This document shows, in pieces, positions 46,599-55,759 of a stretch of DNA of 64,000 nucleotides (within the stretch, counting starts at the first letter, position 1; every line of letters begins with the position of its first letter). The position numbers were made by a program, and so were the translations under genes. The notes beneath the pieces were generated by a model. The model did no database searches, was not told the origin of the DNA, and worked only from the letters and a program-made list of their open reading frames with translations. This DNA comes from Thinopyrum elongatum (taxonomy: Eukaryota > Streptophyta > Magnoliopsida > Poales > Poaceae), in contig CM022300.1 of assembly GCA_011799875.1 (NCBI GenBank), positions 230,836,903-230,900,902 on the forward strand. The letters are read 5' to 3'.

Positions 46599-47473
46599 TG
46601 TCGGCGTTCTGGGAACCAGGGTACCCAGGCTTGCCTGCCTGCGGCCCACGGCGTGGCTCCATCGATGGCCTCGTACGGCCCATCTACAAGACCACCAAGA
46701 CAAGACCCTCGCGAGGCGGACGACACCAAGACCTCCCGAGGGAGCGGCCTCCCGAGGAGCGGAGATTTCTATGCAGGTACCCAGCCTCATGAGGCTACCA
46801 TGACGCAAGCCATGACGACCAAGGCAGGCCTTGGTCTCAGTATCGGTCGGCTCCGGTGACGTCGAAGTGATTCCTTGAGAAGGCAGTTTCCTCTTTGGTG
46901 CTAAGGAGGCAAGGACAGACGCGGGTTCCCAAGGAATCTGGCAAATATTTCCATTCCGGTGCAATGAGACCAAGGCCACTGTGGCGGCAGAACGGATGTC
47001 ATCGCCGAGCCCACCGCTGCGTCACAACCAGAGGCTTTGCAGGCGAAAACCACCTTTCATCAGGATAAGATGTACTACTTGTCCCCTTTCAAATTGGCCA
47101 CTGTGGGATCCCTTCCCGCCTACGTTTTGGGGGAAGAGGACCGATGCCACTATAAATATAGGTTAGCCACCACCGTAGAGGGGGTCCAAACCTCGTCGAC
47201 TGATTCCCTCACCCATAGACCTCGCGAGGTTGTTCATCCCTTGTACTAGTTCATCCTCAGCCCCTCGTGAGGCCAATCCACCACAAAGCAGGAGTAGGGT
47301 CTTACACCGCAAGGTGGCCCAAACCTGGGTAAACTGCCGTGTTCATCTTCTTCTTTGTTCGTGTGCATCGAACTAGGCCGTAGGGCGACGAGCTGGTTGG
47401 CTGGATAGGTTGAGTCCTTCGCACACGCCCCAGAGTTCGAACCTTCTTGGGTCTACGGAACCCTGAATCCGAA
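46599..47473 (+). repeat. 5' LTR of gypsy element B
   Basis: Starts TGTCGGCGTTCTGGG; TATA box at 47151-47158. Its end has decayed (CCGAAA where CCGACA is expected). Compared with the 3' LTR it lacks two short segments lying between direct repeats, and at about 46829-46874 it carries about 47 bases not found in the partner. Confidence 0.88.
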
Positions 47474-47476
47474 ATT

Positions 47477-47494
47477 TGGCGCGTCAGGTAGGGG
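47477..47494 (+). other. primer binding site of element B
   Basis: TGGCGCGTCAGGTAGGGG follows the LTR and ends 1 base before the gag ATG. Rice RIRE2-type elements use a similar site attributed to tRNA-Arg. The tRNA assignment is from memory and less certain than for the other elements. Confidence 0.7.
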
Positions 47495-47495
47495 C

Positions 47496-49290
47496 ATGTC
47501 AAAGCCTCTCCTCCATCGTTCGTTCCGCCGCCGTTCTGTCGCTCCTATGGCTGACGCTCGCCGTGTTCGTGCCGAGCGCCGGGCAGCTCGCGTTGCCCAG
47601 ATGGCGCGTGTGGGCAACGGCGCTCCTCGCCGCTCTGCCTCCCCGGCGGCTAACGCCGCCACTGACCCTGCTGCTCGCGAACGGCAGGATTCGTTGCTGC
47701 TGCCGTCCATATGGCGAGATGGCCGCACCGCAACTCCATCACCCACTCCGGCCACGGCGTCGTCTTCTCATGTTCGTCGCGGGCCGGCAAACGCGCAGGC
47801 TGCACTGCTCATGGCGCGAGAGCTTCTGCGTTATCGCCCGGACAACGACCTCTACGACGACTGGCTCGGCCGCATCGCCGAGCTCGTCAACGCCGCTGGT
47901 GAGGCCCCTGCACCGTCCCGTTCGCCCCGTCCCCCGCCGTCTCTGGCGGGCGATGTGGCTCACGGCTCACCTCCTCCTCCTCCTCTGCATGGCACGGACC
48001 CCGAGCCCAGGCGAGAGGCACCCCAATGCGACCCGCCGCGCAGGGCGCCGGTGCGCGATGAAGAAAGCTGCCAGGTGGTGCAGCGCCCCCAAGGAGAAGC
48101 GCGTGCGCTTCCAGCGCCGCCGTGTTAAGACCGCGTGCCGCTGGAGGCGGTAGCGCGCGGGCGCCAAGATCAAGCTCCCCCCATGCGACCGGCACCTGTG
48201 AGTGCGGTAGGCTGCCGTGCTTTCACCTCGGAGCTGCGCCGCGTTGTTTGGCCCGGCAAGTTCAAGCCGGATCTGCCTCCACGCTACGACGGCAACCCCG
48301 ACCCCACTGAGTTCCTCCAGCTCTACGAGCTGAGCATCGAGGCGGCGAACGACAACGACAAGGTCATGGCGAACTGGTTCCCCATGGCCCTCAACGATGG
48401 CTTGCGTTCTTGGCTCCTGAACCTTCCGGTGGGGTCGATCTCCTCCTGGGACGAGCTACGCGAGCGCTTCATCGCCAACTTCCAGGGCACTCGTGACAGC
48501 GCTCCCGCAGCAGGCGACCTGCGGCGCATAAAGCAGCAGTCGGGCGAAACTTTGCACAAGTACATACAGCGCTTCACGAACGTTCGCCTCAAGATACCGA
48601 AGGTGTCGGACGAGGCCATTATCACGGCGTTCTCTGATGGCGTCCGGGACGTCAAGATGAAGGAGGAGCTCGCCATCCACGAGGACTTGTGTTCAGCTCT
48701 GGAGATGTTCAACATGGCAACCAGATGCGCGAGGGCCGAGGAAGGTCGCCTCTCCCTCCTGGAGCTTCCGGAGGTCGATCCTGAAGACAAGAAGGCTAAG
48801 GCTAAGGAAGTGAAGCGTAAGGGCCCCGCCATGCTGGCCGCAGAGCCCGAGATGAAGCGTGGCCGTGACCATGATGAGCCTCCCAGGGGCAACCAACCGT
48901 TCTGCGTCTTCCACAACGTCCACAGCATAACACCAACGATTGCCAGGAGCTCAGGGCAATCCGCGACGGGCGCTTTGGCCGCCGCCCCGAGCGCAGCGAC
49001 CGCGGAGGAGGCCGCTGGGACAACCGTGACCCCCGCCAGGACTGGCGCGACCAACCTCGTGAGGACCGCTGGCAGGGCCAGCCTCGTGAGGGCCCTTGGC
49101 GGGACCAACCTCGTGAGGATCGCCCCCAGGGCAATGGCGGCCTCCCTCCGCTGCCGCCACCGCCAAGGAGAAACGATGACAATCGCCAAGATGATGGGGC
49201 TGGGGGCTTCCAAGAGCCTCGCGCGATCGCCTGCATCCTGGGTGGCGCTCAGGCTCCTGCCTCTCATCGCATCTTCAAGCAGTTCGCTCG
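47496..49290 (+). pseudogene. gypsy gag of element B
   Basis: ATG 47496 directly after the primer site. The Arg/Ala/Pro-rich N-terminal part ends in a TAA at 48126-48128; the same frame then goes on. The Retrotrans_gag domain is clear: PGKFKPDLPPRYDGNPDP near 48255, WFPMALNDGLRSWLLNLP near 48375, LRERFIANFQGTRD near 48455. A 1-base loss near 48930 destroys a zinc knuckle whose Cys and His codons can be read across the shift (CxxHx4Hx4C). After it the other frame is Arg/Asp/Gly-rich with repeated QPRED-like units. Gag builds the particle. One stop and one shift make this copy non-functional. Confidence 0.87.
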
Positions 49291-49294
49291 TGAG

Positions 49295-49923
49295 GTGAAC
49301 GTGGCCCTCCCCAAGCTGGAGGTGTCGCGCCCCCTCAGGTGGTCCAAGCACGCCATCACCTTTGACTCCATGGACCAGCTCAAGTGCTCAGCCGCCGTTG
49401 GCGCGCTCCCAATGCTCTGCACGCCAACCATCAGCAACGTCCTTGTCACCAAGACCCTCATCGACGGTGGCGCTGGGCTCAACGTTCTCTCTGTCGAGAC
49501 GTTTGAAACGCTCCAAGTACCATATGACCAGCTTCTGCCCACCAAGCCTTTCTCAGGGTAACCGATGGCTCCACCATTCCCATAGGGCAGATTCGCCTCC
49601 CTATCACCTTCGGCAAGCGCGACAACTACCACACCGAGCTCATCGACTTCGACGTCGCCCACATCCACCTCCCGTACAATGCCATCCTCGGGTATCTGGC
49701 CCTCGCCAAGTTCATGGCAGCAACTCACCACGGCTACAATGTCCTCAAGATGCCAGGGAGTGGCGGCATCATCACGGTCGCCTGCGATGAAAAGCATGCG
49801 GTGTGCTCCCTCGAGCGCGCCTACCAGGCCGCGGTAGTCGAGAACTCAGATGGCGAGGGTGCCATCCTGTCTCCTGAGGCCATCCCCAAGAAGAAGAAGC
49901 AGCTCCTCCCAAAGGGCCGTTAG
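49295..49923 (+). pseudogene. gypsy aspartic protease of element B
   Basis: Reads PLRWSKHAITFDSMD, then the active-site region LIDGGAGLNVLS near 49460 (Asp-Gly-Gly rather than the usual Asp-Thr/Ser-Gly, as in many plant gypsy elements of this branch). A 1-base loss at 49558 shifts the frame. The rest continues through LPYNAILGYLALAKFMA near 49675 and ends in a Lys-rich segment with a stop at 49921-49923. Proteases of this type cut the gag-pol polyprotein. The reverse transcriptase that should follow is missing. Confidence 0.82.
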
Positions 49924-50205
49924 GAGGCTGGTGCGCCCGACGGTCGTGCCTCAGGCCCCGCGCCCTCTACTGGGGCGTCTTTCCCTCTCGCATAGGGAGG
50001 CGCACCTGGCGCCCCCCTCAGGATGGGCTCGGGGGCTCTCCTCTGGAGGGCCTCTTATCTGACCAGCGTGACGAGGGAGGTGTTCGGGCACCACGAGGAG
50101 GCATGCTTCGACGCGCGCCTCCATGAGCAAGGCGCAAGGCGCGAGGCGCCGGGCGCTCAAGAGTTCATCACCAAGGCAATCGAGGAGCTTCAGGAGGCGT
50201 GAGCC

Positions 50206-50427
50206 ATGCGTGGCGAGCGTCGCCCCACACCATCCAGTGCAGCTGCCGGCCATGACATGGGTGGCGAACTGCGCGTCTATGTCAACATCCCAGGCCTTAA
50301 CAGGGCTGCTTCGCAGGACCTCTTCTGGCCGTCCCGTGTCGGCCGGAGCGGGGGCTACCCCTGCAGCTATGTCTGCATGCCGTTTGGCCTGCTGAACGTG
50401 GCTGCCTCGTACCAGCGCCTCATGTAG
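50206..50427 (+). pseudogene. reverse transcriptase remnant
   Basis: RVYVNIPGLNRAASQDLFWP near 50270 corresponds to the RT block normally reading R.CVDY..LNK..PKDPFPLP, and CSYVCMPFGLLNVAASYQRL near 50362 to the later C.YVCMPFGLKNAGATYQR block. The stretch between them, which carries the first catalytic Asp, is gone, as is everything after, including the YMDD site. A deletion joined two distant parts. Confidence 0.8.
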
Positions 50428-51947
50428 GGAGCCTTGGCGGCTCACGAGGCCAGGCGCCAGGCGGTCCTGACCGAGGAGGTGCCGGACCCTCGCGAGCTCC
50501 CCGGACCTCCAGAGCCTCCCGGGCCTCAGGAGCCGGCTGGCCCGTGAGGACCGATCTCTGCTGCGCGCGTCTCTAGCTACTCCAACGCTTCTACAACGAT
50601 CGTGCCAGGTGACTTTTTGGTTTGTTCAACTGAGGGCACCCCTCAGGCTGCATCATCCTCAGGTTGCAAGGGCCCGCTATCGCAACTGTGTCATTTTGAT
50701 TCATGTACTCTGGACCAGTTCTGCATGCTCAAGTATTGTGGTTGTTAACATTACGCCTGTCGATCCGTCATCTATGGAATTGCCTTGCGCGACCCCTGCG
50801 CGTTGCTGACCCGCCTCTTGCTCGTCCCGCGAGGGGGGCTATTGGCACGGCGCCTGTGCTCGGGTCCGTCCCTGCAGCGCTGACAAACCTAAGAGACCGA
50901 GCTCTAACTCGCGGCCGGCCCCGCGCACGTCACCTCACCAGGTCCTTAGTGCCTTCGTCTTCTCGCGGAAAGATCACGGGAAGGATAGCAAGCGCGACTG
51001 CCCTTTGTGTCTTGTGGCTAACTCGCAGGAACCTTCGGAGGCAGGATCATGAGAAGCTTCGCCAACACCTCGCCACCGTGGAACGATACCGCGCTACATG
51101 CCATGGGGCGCAGCCCCTCCTAGGTACCCCCTCGGAGCCAGCCACTCTTTTCTCGCGCAAGTCGCTTGCACGTTAAAGGGGGGCCGTTGAGCATCGCACC
51201 TCAGGGGCTCCTACTGGCCCTCGAGCCCTCACCCCCTGGCCTTGACCACGGCATCACGACCTGGCATACCAACAGCGGCCGAGCCTCGCTCGAGAGCCGC
51301 GTCCCGAGGATGTAGAGCACCCTGATGAGCGGGAGAGATGGAGTCGATAGGAGCCCTGCGGGGGGGGGGGGGGGGGGGGGGGGCTATCAGGAGAAGGGCG
51401 CAGCCTAACGTCGCACAAGAAGCTCTCCCTCGCGACAAGGAAACCACCGCAGGCTCACCAAGATAAGTCGCTTCGCACACCCGGGCGCGAATCCCATAAT
51501 CGGTGTTTCATCTCTCGTGATTTCGCTCGAGCAAGGGAACTCCCCTTTCAGTCCTTCGGGGGCCGCTTGCGCGCCGAAGGGGACCTCCTGAGCATTGCGC
51601 CTCGTGGGCTCTTACCAGACCTCGGGCCGCTCACCTCCTGGCCTTGACCACAGCATCGCGACCTGGCATACCAGCGACGGCTGAAGCTTGCCTGGGGACT
51701 GGGTCCTGTCGACGTAGAGCACTAAGCTACCGCGAGAATAAAAAGGGGGAACCGTGCCCAAGCGAGAGACGCAAGCACAGTATAAATTGGGGGCGCTGAC
51801 ATTAAGGCAAAAAGTGCCACAATCTTTACACACCCCTGCGGGGCCCTTCATGGTTTTTGCGCAGGAATGAAATGAAAGGAAAGGACCTCCTGAGGATCGC
51901 GACCCAAGCGGTGTCGCCAATGACGCCTGGCCGGCCCCATTCCTCCC
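50428..51947. other. non-coding interior of element B
   Basis: No coding region in place of RT, RNase H and integrase. It holds a repeat of about 400 bp and a 24-base G run (51360-51383). Several short GC-rich frames exist on both strands but show no domain. Confidence 0.65.
51176..51760 (+). repeat. imperfect tandem repeat, period about 402 bp
   Basis: TGGCCTTGACCACGGCATC at 51237 recurs with changes at 51639. Similarity covers about 51176-51335 and about 51575-51740 (CGACCTGGCATACCA and GTAGAGCAC are shared). The G run lies between the two matching parts. Confidence 0.75.
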
Positions 51948-52739
51948 TCAAGCCCGAGCGAGGTGGCGCAGTGGCTCGTAGCTGTTGTCGTCGCTTAAGC
52001 TTGGTTCGGAGGAGGCGTCGCTGCTGCTGGAGGAATCACGGGTAAGGCCAAGGGCAAGTTCACCATGATGGGGCCTCACCAATTTGCCAGCCTGGGAGGG
52101 GGTCGCCGTCTTGATTGCTTCCCCTGGGGCAGCACTCCAGACATTGGCCGTCCTCTCCGAAGACCTTGAAGAAGAGCGTCGACGCCCCATCGTACTCGAA
52201 GTGGATGGCGTGCCTCCCCTCCGAGTTGCAGGCGCGGGCGATCGCGCCCCATCCCCGGGTCATGAAGACGTCGTCGTAGTCGACGGCCTCGACCTCCGCC
52301 TCTGAAGCTTGGCTGCAGCAGCCATCGTGCTGCAGCCACAACTCGACGGGTCCCTTCGACGGTATCTCCCCCGCCAGGGACCGCAGGAACCGGATCCATG
52401 TGCGTGGCGGTGTCGCTGCCCACACCACGAACTCGCGGGGCGGGCCGTGCCGCCGGCATGGGCCTGCGGGCAAGGTGGTCGCGCGGTCTCTGCTTGTCCT
52501 CCTTCCCGGCTTTGTCCTCCATGACTCCCGCGACCACTATCGTGAGCGGGACCTTGCGCACGGATGTCCGCACTAATGGGGAAACCCGGCGGGGCGCGTT
52601 CGTGCCAAGGTTGCGTGGCCATAGGCGCTGCGGCGGTCTCGCGGGGGCAACCGCGCCTTTTCTTCGGTGGGAGCAACTCCGGTTCTACCAGAGGGGTTTT
52701 CCCCTTCTTGGTGGCCGAGAACCTCCTCACTGGCGCCAT
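51948..52739 (-). pseudogene. antisense B3-like gene in gypsy element B
   Basis: Starts ATG 52739 (minus). The N-terminus has a basic PPKKRRGCPRE stretch, a likely nuclear localisation signal. Two frameshifts (near 52560 and 52440) lead into VRKVPLTIVVAGVMEDKAG and then the best-preserved part (about 52430-52110): WIRFLRSLAGEIPSKGPVEL, DDVFMTRGWGAIARACNSEG and GASTLFFKVFGEDGQCL. This pattern (strand, GW..F.......G..L.F.Y.G...L...VF) resembles a plant B3 DNA-binding domain. A Ser- and Asp-rich tail (DSSSSSDASSEPSLSDDNS) follows in another frame, ending near 51948. A decayed transcription-factor-like gene carried by the element is the simplest reading. Confidence 0.65.
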
Positions 52740-52832
52740 GGATGCTCTGGCGAGATGGCGGAGTGGCGAAGAAGAAGGAGCGAGCAGCAAGAAGATGAAG
52801 ATGGGCTGGGGGCTCCGCCCCCGCTTTCCCCA

Positions 52833-52838
52833 TTTATA
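52833..52838 (-). promoter_or_regulatory. TATA box of the antisense B3-like gene
   Basis: The minus strand reads CCTATAAATGGGG, about 95 bases before the ATG at 52739, with a GC-rich leader between. Placement is the same as for the antisense gene of element A. Confidence 0.7.
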
Positions 52839-53080
52839 GGAGGGGAAGGCTAACCGGTTGCCTCTCACGTTCAAAGTCATGATGGCCCCTCTGCATGCAT
52901 CAGGCAGTTGTCAAGTCCGAGCAGTTGCCGAGGCGGCGTGGGGAAGCGGAGACGCCAATGTCCCGTCAAGTGCCACGCGTCAGCCTGGCCCGCAGGTGAT
53001 TGGGGCCCGCGGCACTTTGCCCTTGCCCTTTGGCTTCGCCTCGAAGCCAAGTCCGAGCGCGCCTTGGGCCCGGGGGCTAC

Positions 53081-53956
53081 TGTCGGCGTTCTGGGAACCA
53101 GGGTACCCAGACTTGCCTACCTGCGGCCCACGGCGTGGCTCCATCGACGGCCTGGTACGGCCCATCTACAAGACCACCAAGACAAGACCCTCGCGAGGGG
53201 CCAAGCCTCGCGAGGCGGACGACACCAAGACCTCCCGAGGGAGCGGCCTCCCCAGGCGGCCTCCCGAGTAGCGGAGATTTCTATGCAGGTACCCAGGCTC
53301 ATGAGGCTACCATGACACAAGCCATGACGACCAAGGCAGGCGGGCACCAGCGGGCGCAGAGAAGGCAGTTTCCTCTTTGGTGCTAAGGAGGCAAAGACAG
53401 ACACGGGTTCCCAAGGAATCTGGCAAAGGTTTCCATTCCGGTGCAACGAGACCAAGGCCATCGTCGCAGCAGGATGGATGTCATCGCGGAGTCCACCGCT
53501 GCGTCATGACCAGATGCTTTGCAGGCGAAGACCACCTTTCGTCAGGATAAGATGTACTACTTGTCCCCTTTCAAATTGGCCACGGTGGGATCCCTTCCTG
53601 CCTACGTTTTGGGGGAAGTGGACCGAGGCCACTATAAATAAAGGTTAGCCACCACCGTAGAGGGGATTCGAACCTCGTCGACTGATTCCCTCACCCATAG
53701 ACCTCGCGAGGTTGTTCATCCCTTGTAGTAGTTCATCCTCAGCCCCTCGTGAGGCCAATCCACCACAAAGCAGGAGTAGGGTCTTACACCGCAAGCTGGC
53801 CCGAACCTGGGTAAACTGCCATGTTCATCTTCTTCCTTGTTCGTGTGCATCGAGCTAGGCCATAGGGCGACGAGCTGGTTGGCTGGATAGGTTGAGTCCT
53901 TCGCACACGCCCCAGAGTTCGAACCTTCTTGGGTTTGCAGAGCCCTGAATCCTACA
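53081..53956 (+). repeat. 3' LTR of gypsy element B
   Basis: 876 bp, TGTCGGCG...CCTACA, preceded by the purine-rich GGGCCCGGGGGCTAC. The TATA box (TATAAATA) is at 53633-53640. The following AGTTT matches the left flank. Confidence 0.9.
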
Positions 53957-53961
53957 AGTTT

Positions 53962-54215
53962 TTTTGGGAATGATAAATTCTGAACTTTCAGAATTTAAGC
54001 ATGGCAACCCGAACATTTTTTGATGGCAACTTTAGTTGATATGAGGTGGCAAGTTTAGGCATTTTTTGGACAAAAAGAATGAACTGGACAAAAATTACCA
54101 TGCTTTAACAACTAAAGTTGCCACCTCATGTCAACTAAAGTTGCCATCAAGAAACGTTCGGGATGACATTCTTAAAATCCGAATGTTCGGGAATTATCAG
54201 GGTCTTTTTTAGGGT
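53962..54215. mobile_element. inverted-repeat MITE-like element
   Basis: Left arm about 53964-54050 and right arm about 54120-54215 pair imperfectly. The best stretch is GATGGCAACTTTAGTTGA against its reverse complement near 54132-54149, followed by ATGAGGTGGCAA. Loop about 70 bases. Element B inserted at or just inside its left edge. Confidence 0.75.
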
Positions 54216-55170
54216 AACCACATGTTTCATTGGTCACAAATACGATGAATACAACGCACGCACGCGGAACTGATCTGCAGGGTCGAGAGCAAACAGGTGC
54301 GCCCCGAAACTTGCAGAAAAACCAAATAAAAGGAAAATACATTGGAATCATTAGTTAATTCTGCAATAGTCATCATCACCGTTGATTGCCATCGGATTCG
54401 AAGAAGAGCCATAGCCCATGAGGGCATTGTGAGTCGATAAAGAAGCTTGCCATCGGCGAAGCCTTTGTCACTGTGGCTTGTCGACCAGGTATCATTCCCA
54501 TTCTCCTCGAGTCTCGGAGGCACCATCAGCCGTTGACACCGTCGAGGCCGAGCACCAGATCCGCCGCCTTCAATCCACAAGCCCAAATCTGGAACCACCA
54601 TTTTCACTCGACCACCGGTGAGATCACGCATAACGCCAGCCACTGGCCGAACACCTAAAACCGTCGACCAGAAAGATAGACGGGACACCAAGCCCACCGG
54701 CTCCTCAACGCCGCCATGGACGTCGTCGATACGTGACTGGAGCCCGGGCATTATTCTCGGATGCGTTGCTGCTGTCACCGTAAAAAATAGCACCGCCCCA
54801 CACACTAGACTCATCAACCAGAAGGAACGGCAATCACACATATCCCCGAGCCCCATGGCACCATCAGAAAAGATGCTACCAAGATAGAGCCAGGCATGGG
54901 GAACCTTTATTCGACTAGATGTTGCCGACTCCATGGATGCAATGCCGCTAGACCTACCCATCCTAGACCTCCTACATGCCTGACGCAGAGATCCGGGGCT
55001 CCTCCATCCTCGCGTTGCTGGACTGGCGAATGGAGGATAAAGGAGCCCACGGACTCGCCGGCGGCGGACAGTTGGGCTGGGTGCGCCCTTTTCTCTCCTG
55101 GGAACCGTCAAGAGAAGGAACGGGTCGTTCGGGAGAGTGGAAATCAAAGAGCAATGGGTGACGATGACAT
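54205..55170 (-). mobile_element. LINE-like fragment, 5' truncated (tentative)
   Basis: On the minus strand the segment ends AACATGTGGTTACCCTAAAAAA at 54204-54225 (in plus-strand coordinates), which resembles the A-rich end of grass LINEs. A single frame of 306 codons (55147-54227) is open but has no domain I recognise and reads like translated untranslated sequence. No endonuclease or RT motif is present. Other options are a SINE-like retroposon or a captured transcript. Confidence 0.4.
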
Positions 55171-55741
55171 GTACCTGGGGTAGGGTCTTAGGCCTGACCT
55201 ACGGGACCTACCCAAGGACACCTCATTCAAGGATTCAAGATTTATGCAGTTAATCTAAGGATATGTTGACTGGAATGGTCACAGCTTGCAAGTCACTCAA
55301 CGGGAGTCCCACTCAGTCGCTACCCCACCACTCGACTGTCCTGATTCACTCAGAGTACCTGATTTCACTTGGAGTAGAAGACCTAAAGCCACTCGAGGAT
55401 GGCAACAGTCGGGCGATCAGTTCGTCCCTGTAATGATTATTAATTGTATGCGTTACCAGTAACGCTCGCACCTTTACTGTGACATTGAACCCTTGCGTTA
55501 TGGAGGACGGCGAGGGGTCAGCGGACTCTATATAAGCCACCCCCCTCTTACACAAGGGTTCACACCTCCTGTAACTCAACACTCCAAGAAACAAAGCTCC
55601 CGCAGCACCGAGACGTAGGGCTTTTACCTCCTCTGAGAGGGGCCTGAACTCGTAAATTCGAGTGTACAATCTCGCCGTAGCTAGGCTCTGCCCTCTCCTA
55701 CGTACCCCTACCTCTACTGTCAGATCCGTTCCCACGACTGT
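55171..55741 (+). repeat. 5' LTR of gypsy element C
   Basis: About 570 bp from TGTACCTGGGGTAGGGTC to the primer site. TATA box (TATATAA) at 55529-55535, followed by AAGCCACCCCCCTCTTACAC, a typical LTR leader. CACTCGG / CACTCAG words recur, as in the 3' array of this element. Exact ends are uncertain: the last bases (CACGACTG) do not mirror the first. Confidence 0.6.
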
Positions 55742-55759
55742 TGGCGCCCATCATGGGGC
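55742..55759 (+). other. primer binding site of element C, tRNA-Lys-like
   Basis: TGGCGCCCATCATGGGGC resembles the plant tRNA-Lys primer site (TGGCGCCCAACGTGGGGC) with 3 changes. The changes create an ATG at 55753 inside the site. Confidence 0.75.

Larger units (their letters stand above)
46599..53956 (+). mobile_element. Ty3/gypsy element B, complete ends, non-autonomous
   Basis: 7.36 kb with AGTTT on both sides (46594-46598 and 53957-53961). LTRs are about 875 bp, starting TGTCGGCG. The primer site, gag and protease are present. Of RT only a small rearranged piece remains, and integrase is absent. Then comes about 1.6 kb of non-coding DNA, an antisense B3-like gene and a GGGCCCGGGGGCTAC tract before the 3' LTR. 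It would depend on a related autonomous element. Gag and PR have stops and frameshifts. Confidence 0.9.

Noticed and set aside
47453..48195. Long GC-rich minus-strand frames opposite gag of element B
   Set aside because: They are shadows of the plus-strand gag reading frame with Arg/Ala/Pro-rich output and no domain.
54196..55190. AGGGTCTT on both sides (54199-54206 and 55183-55190) as a LINE target duplication
   Set aside because: The right copy lies inside what looks like the LTR of element C, so the match is probably chance.
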